Translations under genes and position numbers: made by a program
Notes under the pieces: model-generated
Seen by the model: only the letters and a program-made list of their open reading frames with translations
What the model was told of the DNA's origin: nothing
The model's database searches: none
Shown here: in pieces, positions 20,047-28,118 of the stretch
How the letters are laid out: each line of letters opens with the position of its first letter
Position numbering within the stretch: position 1 is the stretch's first letter
Origin: a virus
Strand: one strand, 5' to 3'
DNA length: 35,644 nt
Virus record (IMG/VR): IMGVR_UViG_3300048597_000092
Coordinates: 1 to 35,644 of that record

Positions 20047-21881
20047 CCTTGCCTCACACTGCCCACGACCTGCGCGACATCGCCGGCAAGGAGCTTCGCC
20101 GCTTCGAGCCGACCGAGTTCCGCGCCCAGGACGAGGAGCGCACGATCGAGTTTCCCTTCTCCAGCGAGCTGCCGGTCGCCCGGTGGTTCGGTGAGGAGAT
20201 TCTCGATCATTCGCGTGAGGCGGTGAACCTGTCGCGTCTGAATGACGGCGCCCCGCTGTTGTTCAACCACGACCCCGACCGCGTGATCGGTGTGGTGGAG
20301 CGCGCATGGGTGGACGAGGAGAAGCGGCGCGGCATGGCCCGGGTCCGGTTCTCCCGCAACGACTTCGCCCAGCAGGTGCTGGCCGACATCACCGACGGGA
20401 TTCTCCGGAACGTGAGCGTCGGCTATGCGATCGGCGATGCAGAGAACCGTGGGGATTCGATCGTCGTCACGTCGTGGGAACCCCACGAGGTGTCGGTGGT
20501 CTCGATTCCTGCAGACCCCACTGTCGGCATCGGGCGATCGCTCGACGCTGGCGTCCCGGCCCCGGCCAACACCCCCACCCCCTCTCCCAAGATGGACGAG
20601 AACACTCCCAACCTCGACGAGGTGCGGGCTCAGGCCATGGCCGAAGAGCGCGCCCGCGTCGCCAGCATCACCGACCTTTGCCGCACCCACAAGGTGGAGG
20701 ACAAGGCCCAGAACTTCATCGAGCGCGGCGCCAGCGTCACCGAGGCCCAGGCCGAAGTGCTCGCCGAGCTCGCCCAACGCGCCAAGGCGCCCCAGCACGC
20801 CGCCCCCGCCCAGCGCGCGGTGCCCATCGCCGGCGCCGCCCCGATGTCCGCCGACATCGGCATGAGCGACAAGGAGATCCGCTCCTACAGCTTCCTGCGG
20901 GCCATGCGCGCGCAGCTGATGCCCAACGACCCGACCGTGCGGGAGGAGGCCGGCTTCGAGCGTGAGGTGTCCCAGGCGGTGGCCCAGCGGATGGGCATCT
21001 CGCCCAAGGGGATGCTGATCGCCCACGACGTGCTCAGCGCCCGGACACTGACCGTCGGCAGCCCCACGTCCGCCGGCGATCTGGTGTTCCCCGATGCCCG
21101 GCCGGAGAGCTTCATTGAGCTCCTGCGGAAGCGGAACGTCCTGACCAGCCTCGGCGTGCAGATGCTCACCGGCCTGGTGGGTCCTGTGCCGATCCCTCGC
21201 CAGACCGGTGCTGCCACCGCCTACTGGGTGGGTGAAGCGGTGGAAGCCACCGAGTCCGAGATGACGGTGGATCAGGTCAACCTGACCCCCAAGACGCTCA
21301 GCGCCTGGACCCGCTTCAGCCGGCTGCTGATGATGCAGTCCAGCCTCGATGTGGAGACCCTGGTCCGCCAGGACCTGGTGACCGTGATGGCGCTGGAGAT
21401 GGCCCGCGCCGCGCTCTACGGCACCGGCTCCAGCTCCCAGCCCCAGGGCCTGAAGTTCATCACCGGCATCAACACCGAGGACTTCGGCGCCGCGCAGCCG
21501 ACCTACGCCGAGCTGGTGAGCATGGAGACGAAGATCGCCGCCGACGATGCCGACATCGGCGCCATGGGCTACGCCACCAACGCCACCGTGTTCGGTGGGT
21601 TCAAGACCACGGAGAAGGCGGCCAACACCGCCCAGTTCGTACTCGAGCCCGGCGGCACGGTGAACAGCTACGGCGTGGTTCGCTCCAACCAGGTGGAATC
21701 CGGCGACGTGTTCTTCGGGGTCTGGAACCAGATGCTGATCGGCATGTGGGGCGCCCTGGATCTGCAGGTCAACCCCTACTCGGAAGACAAGGCCGGAAAC
21801 ATCCGGGTGGTGACTCACCAATCCTGTGATGTGGCGGTGCGCCATCCCGAGTCCTTCTGCCGCGGCAACAACACCCTCTGA
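20034..21881 (+). CDS. Fused prohead protease and major capsid protein (HK97 fold)
   Basis: A 615-residue protein from ATG 20034; a GTG at 20028 adds two residues. Residues 30-170 are an S78-type prohead protease: His79 in LLFNHDPDRVIG, Ser128 in RNVSVGYAIG, and the closing strand HEVSVVSIPADP. A helical, charged region (about 185-275: RAQAMAEERARVASITDLCR and QAEVLAELAQRAKAP) takes the place of the scaffold. The capsid domain (about 280-615) has FLRAMRAQLMPND, TVGSPTSAGDLVFPD, PRQTGAATAYWVGEA, LTPKTLSAWTRFSRLLM and a P-domain ending VAVRHPESFCRG. Protease, scaffold and shell are thus one chain that must be cut during maturation. No separate scaffold or protease gene is present. Confidence 0.9.
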   Translation: MVLIPLPHTAHDLRDIAGKELRRFEPTEFRAQDEERTIEFPFSSELPVARWFGEEILDHSREAVNLSRLNDGAPLLFNHDPDRVIGVVERAWVDEEKRRGMARVRFSRNDFAQQVLADITDGILRNVSVGYAIGDAENRGDSIVVTSWEPHEVSVVSIPADPTVGIGRSLDAGVPAPANTPTPSPKMDENTPNLDEVRAQAMAEERARVASITDLCRTHKVEDKAQNFIERGASVTEAQAEVLAELAQRAKAPQHAAPAQRAVPIAGAAPMSADIGMSDKEIRSYSFLRAMRAQLMPNDPTVREEAGFEREVSQAVAQRMGISPKGMLIAHDVLSARTLTVGSPTSAGDLVFPDARPESFIELLRKRNVLTSLGVQMLTGLVGPVPIPRQTGAATAYWVGEAVEATESEMTVDQVNLTPKTLSAWTRFSRLLMMQSSLDVETLVRQDLVTVMALEMARAALYGTGSSSQPQGLKFITGINTEDFGAAQPTYAELVSMETKIAADDADIGAMGYATNATVFGGFKTTEKAANTAQFVLEPGGTVNSYGVVRSNQVESGDVFFGVWNQMLIGMWGALDLQVNPYSEDKAGNIRVVTHQSCDVAVRHPESFCRGNNTL

Positions 21882-21892
21882 ACGGTGACGTG

Positions 21893-22096
21893 ATGCTGAT
21901 CGAGATCCTCCGAGACACCTCCATCGCCGGGAAGGCTGCCCTGATCGGTGAGGTGGTGGATGCTGACGAACCCACAGCCCGGTACTTCCTGGCTACGGGG
22001 AAGGCGCGGAAGGTGATCGATCAGCCCCCGGCGATGGAGCCGGCGCCTGAGGCGCGAAAGCCTCGCCCCCGTCGTAACCCATCCGCCAAGGATTGA
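21893..22096 (+). CDS. Small head protein, FI-position
   Basis: A 67-residue protein from ATG 21893 (a GTG at 21890 is in frame). It begins MLIEILRDTSIAGKAALIGE, then VVDADEPTARYFLATGKARK, and ends in a Pro/Arg/Lys-rich tail. The pattern of a short beta unit with a G-x-V-V-D turn followed by a helix ending in G-K-A-R is common in small proteins encoded after capsid genes of lambda-like phages. A packaging-accessory or decoration role is plausible from position. The basic tail could bind DNA. Confidence 0.6.
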   Translation: MLIEILRDTSIAGKAALIGEVVDADEPTARYFLATGKARKVIDQPPAMEPAPEARKPRPRRNPSAKD

Positions 22097-22101
22097 CCGC
22101 C

Positions 22102-22479
22102 ATGATGCACCAGTACGCGCTGGAGAAACTCCAGCACTTCACCCTCCTCGCCACCACCACGATCACCGCCATCGGTGACCAGACCGGTGTGGATCTCGCC
22201 GGCTACGAAGGCGACATCCAGATCATCCTCAACGCCACCGCCGCCGGCTCTGGCGCCACCTTCGACTGCCGGATCGAGGAAGCCGACACCCTGGGCGGCA
22301 GCTACACCGCCGTCACCGGTGGTGGCTTCACCCAGATCGGCAACGCCGCTGCGAAGCAGGTGATCACCCTGAACTCCGACAACCTGAAGCGGTTCATCCG
22401 GTTCAGCGTGACGGCCGAGGGTGGCACCGCCTCGAGCGCCATCACCGTGAACGGCTACGGCCTGCTGAAGTACGGCTGA
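22102..22479 (+). CDS. Virion structural protein, beta-rich
   Basis: A 125-residue protein from ATG 22102; ATG 22105 is also possible. It is almost entirely beta, with alternating small and hydrophobic residues: LEKLQHFTLLATTTITAIGDQ, IQIILNATAAGSGATFDCRI, SYTAVTGGGFTQIGN, and ITLNSDNLKRFIRFSVTAEG, ending NGYGLLKYG. Similar proteins with a GTYTDV-type strand followed by a final L-K-R-F/Y-I/V-R strand lie after capsid genes in many phages and are thought to be decoration or neck parts. It is coupled by TGATG to the connector-fusion gene. Confidence 0.65.
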   Translation: MMHQYALEKLQHFTLLATTTITAIGDQTGVDLAGYEGDIQIILNATAAGSGATFDCRIEEADTLGGSYTAVTGGGFTQIGNAAAKQVITLNSDNLKRFIRFSVTAEGGTASSAITVNGYGLLKYG

Positions 22480-25400
22480 TGATCGAGGAGGATCTCACGG
22501 TCTTCCTTGCCGATTTCGGCGTCAGCATCACCGCTGGCGCCGTTTCTGGTTTGTGCCTCCTCGACATGCCGGGCGAGGTGGTGTTCGACGGCGTGCGGGA
22601 AACGTACACCGGGGCGCTGTCGACGATGTACAGCATCACCTGCCGGACGGATGAGTTCGGGCAGCTGGGCTACGGCGATTCGGTGACGGTGGATGGCGAG
22701 GTGTACACCGTGCAGGAGGCGCCGCTGTTGATCACCGATGGGGTGTTCTGTCGGATCAACTTGGAGAGAAGTGCCGTGGTTCAGTCTTCGTTGCCGGCGG
22801 TGTCGGTTGCCGTGTCGCCCAGCTCGACCGCAGAGGACGGCACCACCAACCTGGTGTTCACCTTCACCAGGACGCTCACCGCCGGAACGCTGTCGGTGAA
22901 CTACAGCATCGGCGGCACCGCGACGAACGGCACCGACTACGCCACGATTGGCACTTCGGTCACGATCCCTTCTGGCCAATCCTCAGGTACCGTCACGATC
23001 GATCCGACCACGGACGCAACCCTCGAGGGCAACGAGACTGTGATCCTGACGCTGGCTCCTGATGCCAGCTACACCATCGGCTCGCCTAACAGTGCGACCG
23101 GTCGGATCATGAACGACGAGGCAGGCACCAACGTGTTCGCGTTCGCCAGCGGGGATACCGTCATCGTCAGCGAGGCCGCCGGGGTGGCCGAGGTGGCGGT
23201 CATCCGTTCGGGCTCGACCGCAGCAGCGGCGACCTTGGAGTACACCGTCACGGCGATTCCTGCCGGCGCCACGGCCGGCGCCGATTACACGGTCCCGACC
23301 GAGCTTGGAGCGAACCTGGGCCAGGTCGTGTTTGGTGTCAGCCAAGCCTCTCAGGTGATCCAGGTGCCGGTCGTCAACGACGGCAGCACCGAAGGCAACG
23401 AGCTGTTCGCGGTGGCGATCCAGAACCCCAGCAGCGGCAGCCTGGGCGCCCCCAGGACGGCGCGGGTGCTGGTCGTGGACAACGACGGTGCGGCCCGGGT
23501 GTCCTACCTCTCAGCTGACCTGGAGGTGGCCCACGATGCCGGCGATCTCACGGTCACCCTGATTCGGGCCGGCTCCAGCGCATTTTCTGCCTCTGTGCTG
23601 CTGACGGCTGTTGCGGGTACGGCCGAGGCGGGCGTCCACTTCACTGCCACGTCCGAAACGGTGACCTTTCCGATCGGGAATGTCGTGCAGACGGTCAACG
23701 TGCCGATCTTGGCGACGGCGGCGCCGTTCAACTTCGCGGACTTCACGCTGACCATCGACAGCCCGACCGGGGCGTCGATCGAAGGCAGCGCCACCGCCGC
23801 GGTGCGGATCCTTGGCCCTGGTGTCGACTTGGGCTCCCTGAGTCGGTCGGTGTTCGTTGACGGCCTCACCGAACCGACCACGTTCGACTGGATCCCCGGC
23901 GATCCCGACACGATGCTGGTGGCACAGAAGCGCGGGCAGGTGCGGGTCGTCGAAGCCGGTGTCCTGCGCACGGAACCGCTGGTTGATCGAGCGTCGATCG
24001 TCAACATCGCCAACGATCGCGGCTTGATCGGCATGGCGATCCACCCGGATTTCCCCGCCAGCCCCTACGTCTACATCGGCTATAACTACGATCCACCGGA
24101 AACGATCGGCGCATCCGGTAACTCTGCGCCTGACGGGAACGGCAACCGGCCCGTGCGCGTCGAGCGGCTGACGGTCAACCCTGCGACCCTGCTGGCCACT
24201 GATTCCGTCGTCCTGGTTGGCACGAACAGCACCTGGGCCTTTACCAGCCGCCCTGACCTCAACTCCACGGGCGACCTCGGGATCCTGCCTTCCGGCATCG
24301 TCAACGGCACGACGATCACGGCATCCCCCGAGGACATCAGCACCGGCTACCAGGACAACAGCCCCGGGCAGAGCGGAACCCAGAACGAGAACATCCGTGA
24401 TTACATCGCCTGCGATTCGTTATCCCACGGTGTCGGCAACCTGGAGTTCGGCCCTGATGGCTACCTTTACCTGGCGGTGGGCGATGGCACGTCCTACAAC
24501 TTCATCGATGACCGTGCCGTCAGGGTGCAGGACATCGCCAACCTGTCGGGCAAGCTGCTGCGCTTCGACCCGCTGACGGGTGCTGGCGTGCCGAGCAACC
24601 CTTACTACGACGAGGACAGCGGGACGCCTGCTGGCACCAGCAACCAGTCCAAGGTCTTCTACTACGGCCTGCGCAACCCTTATCGCTTCACCTTCGATCC
24701 TGTCACCGAGCTGCCGGTGCTCGGCGACGTTGGCTATACGCAGCGCGAGAGCATCTACACGGGCCCACCAGGATCCAACTTCGGCTGGCCTTACGTCGAA
24801 GGCGACATCACGACACCCGGCTACGGAGAGCTCCCGCAGGCCGTCGCTTTCTTCGCCAATGGCAACATCAACGCAGGCAGCCCCAACCCGCTGCCGAATG
24901 TGCCGCCCCTGCGTGCCCTCACCCACGGCTCCCCCGACAGCTTTGAGTCGCTGACGATGGGACAGTTCTTCACGAACAACTCTTTCACGTATGCAGACCT
25001 GATTGATGGTCGAGTGTTCGCCGCCACCCTGGATGAAAACCGCGAAATCGTTAGCACCACGCAGTTCGATAGCGGTGTCAACTATCTAACCGATATTCGC
25101 ACAGGCCCTGACGGCAATATCTACGCCTGTCAAATTTACGGTCCCGGTTTTGGTCCCGGCAGAATTGTTCGCTGGGTTCCAGAAGACACGGGGCCGCCAC
25201 CCGCTGTTTCCGCCACCCTGTATCTGCCGTTCGCCTCCGACCTTCTGGATGCCAGCGGAAATAATTTTACAAACTTACACACAGCGAATCCCCCGACATT
25301 TGATCCTCTTGCCGAAACTCCAATAGGGTTCGGCGCAGCCGTATTTAACGGCACAAGTCAACACCTTGATTTCGGTGAATATCCTGAGTTCTTTAACCCC

Positions 25401-25865
25401 GGAACAGGCGATTTCTGTATAGCCTTCTGGGCACTGATGGATCCTATCGACAATCCCAACAGCTATCCAGCCGTCATTAGTAAGGGCTCCTATCAATCCT
25501 CAGCCGGAGCATGGGTTGTCTTTTTCGATCGGCCTAACAGCACAGCGATAAACTTTTCATACGGGAACCCATGGGTAGAACAATTAAAGTCGAATACTAC
25601 CGCGCACCCCAGCGGCGTGTTCCGCCACAACTACATACAGCGAAGCGGCAATACAATGACACTTCGTGTAAACAATGTTCTAGTCGATACACACGATGTA
25701 ACTGGGGTTGATTTCACCAGCAGCCACATATTGCTAGTAGGCAGAAGCCTTGTCAGTGATAACTGGAAAGGCGCTATCCGTGATCTGGTCTACATCGTAG
25801 GCGGCATCCTGACGCCAGAGCAGGTCACCGCGCTGCAAACTGCACCGTTTTCGGAGCTGCCTTAA
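22479..25865 (+). CDS. Head-tail connector fused to Calx-beta, sugar-dehydrogenase propeller and LamG
   Basis: An uninterrupted 1128-residue frame from ATG 22479 (TGATG coupling). Residues 1-97 match a lambda FII-like connector (EEDLTVFLADFGVSI, VVFDGVRETYTG, DSVTVDGEVYTVQEAPLL), the whole length of that protein. Three Calx-beta domains follow (about 105-215, 216-338, 339-447), with markers such as GTATNGTDY, TLEGNETVILTL and VVDND. Residues about 455-902 are a glucose/sorbosone dehydrogenase propeller: RGLIGMAIHPDFPAS, SHGVGNLEFGPDGYLYLAVG (His650), YYGLRNPYRFTFDP (Arg732-Asn733) and NFGWPYVEG. Residues about 913-1120 are a LamG lectin domain (GAAVFNGTSQHLDFG, FCIAFWALMD, RVNNVLVDTHDV). GC drops across LamG. 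It should form the neck ring with long glycan-binding arms. Confidence 0.85.
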   Translation: MIEEDLTVFLADFGVSITAGAVSGLCLLDMPGEVVFDGVRETYTGALSTMYSITCRTDEFGQLGYGDSVTVDGEVYTVQEAPLLITDGVFCRINLERSAVVQSSLPAVSVAVSPSSTAEDGTTNLVFTFTRTLTAGTLSVNYSIGGTATNGTDYATIGTSVTIPSGQSSGTVTIDPTTDATLEGNETVILTLAPDASYTIGSPNSATGRIMNDEAGTNVFAFASGDTVIVSEAAGVAEVAVIRSGSTAAAATLEYTVTAIPAGATAGADYTVPTELGANLGQVVFGVSQASQVIQVPVVNDGSTEGNELFAVAIQNPSSGSLGAPRTARVLVVDNDGAARVSYLSADLEVAHDAGDLTVTLIRAGSSAFSASVLLTAVAGTAEAGVHFTATSETVTFPIGNVVQTVNVPILATAAPFNFADFTLTIDSPTGASIEGSATAAVRILGPGVDLGSLSRSVFVDGLTEPTTFDWIPGDPDTMLVAQKRGQVRVVEAGVLRTEPLVDRASIVNIANDRGLIGMAIHPDFPASPYVYIGYNYDPPETIGASGNSAPDGNGNRPVRVERLTVNPATLLATDSVVLVGTNSTWAFTSRPDLNSTGDLGILPSGIVNGTTITASPEDISTGYQDNSPGQSGTQNENIRDYIACDSLSHGVGNLEFGPDGYLYLAVGDGTSYNFIDDRAVRVQDIANLSGKLLRFDPLTGAGVPSNPYYDEDSGTPAGTSNQSKVFYYGLRNPYRFTFDPVTELPVLGDVGYTQRESIYTGPPGSNFGWPYVEGDITTPGYGELPQAVAFFANGNINAGSPNPLPNVPPLRALTHGSPDSFESLTMGQFFTNNSFTYADLIDGRVFAATLDENREIVSTTQFDSGVNYLTDIRTGPDGNIYACQIYGPGFGPGRIVRWVPEDTGPPPAVSATLYLPFASDLLDASGNNFTNLHTANPPTFDPLAETPIGFGAAVFNGTSQHLDFGEYPEFFNPGTGDFCIAFWALMDPIDNPNSYPAVISKGSYQSSAGAWVVFFDRPNSTAINFSYGNPWVEQLKSNTTAHPSGVFRHNYIQRSGNTMTLRVNNVLVDTHDVTGVDFTSSHILLVGRSLVSDNWKGAIRDLVYIVGGILTPEQVTALQTAPFSELP

Positions 25866-26160
25866 CCCCTCCCTGAGCGCGATCGACTGGCGGCTGGGGC
25901 AGGGGGATCAGCCTGCCGCCTTTGCAGGATCGGCGGCGAGGCAACTTCTGCCGATCCCCATATTGCAGGATCCAGCTTGCTGCTGCCTTTCTGGATACCC
26001 ATAGTTCCCACCGTTCATTATGCGTCAGCAACAGTTCGTCTAGCCGATTCTGCGCTGCTTCCCACGTCGGGCACTGTTCTAAGGTTTGTGTGAAGCCATT
26101 GCGGTACTTGCCGTTGATGCAGCGCATGGCGGGGTGCTGCGTCAGACTCAGTAGAAGCAT
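25825..26160 (-). CDS. Leftward moron-like gene between neck and tail genes
   Basis: A 111-residue leftward frame from ATG 26160 (alternative ATG 26127), in a gap of more than 300 bp that has no rightward gene. It contains HPAMRCINGKYRNGFTQTLE, then QCPTWEAAQNRLDELLLTHN, and ERWELWVSRKAAASWILQYG, with balanced composition, unlike most antisense shadows, and a basic tail (KLPRRRSCKGGRLIPLPQPP). The last 41 nt lie antisense to the end of the connector fusion. An inverted repeat inside it (25927-25934 with 25950-25957) could be a hairpin. Single opposite-strand genes among structural genes are typical morons. No function is recognised. Confidence 0.45.
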   Translation of the reverse strand: MLLLSLTQHPAMRCINGKYRNGFTQTLEQCPTWEAAQNRLDELLLTHNERWELWVSRKAAASWILQYGDRQKLPRRRSCKGGRLIPLPQPPVDRAQGGVKAAPKTVQFAAR

Positions 26161-26183
26161 GAGTCAGGTTTGCAGGGTGCGCC

Positions 26184-26612
26184 ATGGTGATGAAACGCGA
26201 ATCCATCCTCGAGGCGATCCGCACCGCGCTGGCAGGAACGGTGCAGGTGGGCAGCAGGATCTACCGCAGCCGGGTGGAGGCGATTGCCCGGAATGAGGCG
26301 CCGGCGCTGATCGTCGAGCCCACCGACGACAACGCGCGTCAGGACCCGGTGAGCCAGTGCTGGATCGACTGGTCGCTGGGGGTGGATGTGATCGTGCACA
26401 CCCGCGGGCAGGTGCCGGAGCAGATGTCGGCCGCGATCCAGGTGGACGTGCACGAGAAGATCATGGCCGACCGCACCCTGGGCGGGCTGGCGATGGATGT
26501 GTGGCCGGCGCGGGTGCAGTACCTGCGGGACCAGGCGGACCAGACGGCAGGCTGGGCGATCATGAGCTACAGCGTCAGGTACCGCACGCGGGTGGCTGAT
26601 CTGGAGTCATAG
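26184..26612 (+). CDS. Tail terminator, lambda U-like
   Basis: A 142-residue protein from ATG 26184; ATG 26190 is also possible. It opens with a helix (KRESILEAIRTALAGTVQVG), then SRIYRSRVEAIARNEAPALI, a strand with WIDWSLGVDVIVHTRGQ, a helix (SAAIQVDVHEKIMADRTLGG) and closing strands (AGWAIMSYSVRYRTRVADLE). This alpha/beta order and the position before the tail tube match tail terminator proteins, which cap the tail tube and bind the connector. It is followed by a 54-bp gap containing dyad copy C. Confidence 0.7.
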   Translation: MVMKRESILEAIRTALAGTVQVGSRIYRSRVEAIARNEAPALIVEPTDDNARQDPVSQCWIDWSLGVDVIVHTRGQVPEQMSAAIQVDVHEKIMADRTLGGLAMDVWPARVQYLRDQADQTAGWAIMSYSVRYRTRVADLES

Positions 26613-26640
26613 CCCTGCAGAGACGCACGGGATAGACTGA

Positions 26641-26655
26641 GAACGATTCCCATTC
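26641..26655. promoter_or_regulatory. GAAYG-N5-CAYTC dyad, copy C
   Basis: GAACG-ATTCC-CATTC lies 12 bp before GTG 26667. TAGACT, a possible -10, ends 2 bp before it. The string TAGACTGA also follows copy A, which supports a shared promoter-operator unit. Confidence 0.35.
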
Positions 26656-26666
26656 GTCTGCCGATC

Positions 26667-26885
26667 GTGAGCAAGAAGGCGCCCGCGCCACCTCCGAAGC
26701 TCCCGAAGGCCGGTGGCAGCTACGTGCTGAGCGCCGACGGGAAGGCCTGGCTCCCTGAGCCCACCACCAGCACCGACCCCACCGCCCTGATCGAGGCCCC
26801 GACCGATGGCACTTTGGCGCAACCGAATGATCTTGGCGAAAGCCGAGACGACCTACGGGACGAGCGCAGCCCCGACCGGGACTGA
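26667..26885 (+). CDS. Small Pro-rich protein before the tail tube
   Basis: A 72-residue protein with a GTG start at 26667. It is Pro/Ala/Lys-rich at first (SKKAPAPPPKLPKAGGSYVL), has one beta-like unit (SYVLSADGKAWLPEPTTST), and ends in a charged stretch that overlaps the first 80 nt of the tail tube gene. The overlap makes the exact role of the C-terminus uncertain. No family is recognised. Its place suggests a small tail or tail-assembly component. Confidence 0.5.
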   Translation: MSKKAPAPPPKLPKAGGSYVLSADGKAWLPEPTTSTDPTALIEAPTDGTLAQPNDLGESRDDLRDERSPDRD

Positions 26886-27747
26886 CGCGATCCGGGTCGG
26901 CACCGACCTGAACCTAGCGCCGCTCCAGATGGAGCTGGTGGACCGGGAGCTGCTGTACGGCTGGATCGGGAACATGCCGCGAGCCGTGGTGCAGCGGCTG
27001 GCGCAGATCAGCTTCAGCTTTGAGCTCGCCGGCTCGGGAACGGCCGGCACGGCCCCGAAGCCGGGTGTGTTCCTGCGGGCCGCCGGCTACAGCCAGACAA
27101 TCGTGGCCGACACCAGCGTTACCTACGCTCCGATCGGCACTGGCTACGAGGGCATCACCATCAACTGCCGCCACGGCGGGAAGCAGCACCTCCTGACCGG
27201 CGTGCGGGGGAATGTGAGCTTCAACGGCTTCACGGTGAACGGCCTGCCGATGCTGCAGTTTGAGGGCCTGGGCATCTACAACACCCCGAGCGATCAGGCC
27301 GATCCGACGCCCACCTACGACAACCAGGCGGACGCCGTGGTGGTCAACTCCGACAACACCCCCACGGTGAGCGTCGGCGGCTTCGCGGCCTGCATGGAGA
27401 GCTTCACCTTCGGCGCCGGCCGCTCGCCGATCTTCCGCCAGCTGGCCGGCTGCAGCAAGCAGATTCGCATCGACCAGGAGCGGACGCCCGAGGGCGAGAT
27501 CGTGATCGAGACCCCTACCATCACCGCGAAGAACTTCTTCGCCGATGCCGTCGCTCAGACCGCGACGGAGATCGAATGGGTTCACGGCACCACCGCGGGG
27601 AACATCGTCACCTTCAACGCCCCGACCTGCAGCCTGGGTGATCCCACCTACGGCGACAGTGACGGCATCGAGATGCTCACCCTGCCGTTCCGGCCGATCC
27701 CCTCGCTGGATGACGGCTACGACGACCACACCATTGTTTTCACCTGA
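26806..27747 (+). CDS. Major tail tube protein
   Basis: A 313-residue protein from ATG 26806; the opening LWRNRMILAKAETTYGTSAA is typical of tail tube proteins of siphoviruses. It is beta-rich: ELVDRELLYGWIGNMPRAVV, RLAQISFSFELAGSGTAGT, VTYAPIGTGYEGITINCRHG, VRGNVSFNGFTVNGLPML, FTFGAGRSPIFRQL and PTITAKNFFADAVAQTATEI. Copies stack in rings to form the tail tube around the tape measure. There is no Ig-like C-terminal domain as in lambda gpV; the protein ends soon after MLTLPFRPIPSLDDGYDDHT. The stop overlaps the next start by one base. Confidence 0.8.
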   Translation: MALWRNRMILAKAETTYGTSAAPTGTDAIRVGTDLNLAPLQMELVDRELLYGWIGNMPRAVVQRLAQISFSFELAGSGTAGTAPKPGVFLRAAGYSQTIVADTSVTYAPIGTGYEGITINCRHGGKQHLLTGVRGNVSFNGFTVNGLPMLQFEGLGIYNTPSDQADPTPTYDNQADAVVVNSDNTPTVSVGGFAACMESFTFGAGRSPIFRQLAGCSKQIRIDQERTPEGEIVIETPTITAKNFFADAVAQTATEIEWVHGTTAGNIVTFNAPTCSLGDPTYGDSDGIEMLTLPFRPIPSLDDGYDDHTIVFT

Positions 27748-28118
27748 TGGCATTCGTTCTCAGCAAATCGGCCACCTACGTCTGGCCGGTGAAGATCAGC
27801 CTCGCCACCGACGGCGGGAAGAAGACGGTGGAGACTCTCGATGTGGAGTTCCGCCGGCTGCCGCAGTCGCGGATCACTGAACTGGTCCGCAAGGCGCGCG
27901 CCGCCGAGCGCAATCGCGGCGACGACGATGAGCAGGTGGATGATCGTGAAGCCGCCCGGGAGATCATCGCCGGCTGGGATGGCGTGACCGATGACGCCGG
28001 CAAGGCGATCCCCTTCAGTGAGGCGGCCTTGGGCCAGCTGCTGGAGATCCCCACCGTCGCCGGGCAGATCGTGCAGGCGTGGTTCGAGAGCCTGAAGGAG
28101 GGCAAGCGAAAAAACTGA
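27747..28118 (+). CDS. Tail assembly chaperone, G-like
   Basis: A 123-residue protein from ATG 27747. It begins with beta strands (KSATYVWPVKISLATDG, then KKTVETLDVEFRRLPQSRIT), continues with charged helices (ELVRKARAAERNRGDDDEQV, then EAAREIIAGWDGVTDDAGKA) and ends FESLKEGKRKN. This matches G-like chaperones that coat the tape measure before tube assembly. A slippery A AAA AAC directly before the stop lets a fraction of ribosomes continue in the -1 frame, making the longer GT protein (about 236 residues). Both products are normally needed in a fixed ratio. Confidence 0.8.
   Translation: MAFVLSKSATYVWPVKISLATDGGKKTVETLDVEFRRLPQSRITELVRKARAAERNRGDDDEQVDDREAAREIIAGWDGVTDDAGKAIPFSEAALGQLLEIPTVAGQIVQAWFESLKEGKRKN

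Noticed and set aside
19761-21845. A 694-codon leftward frame opposite the protease-capsid gene
   Set aside because: It has Gly/His/Val-biased composition without motifs; the rightward gene has clear protease and capsid features.
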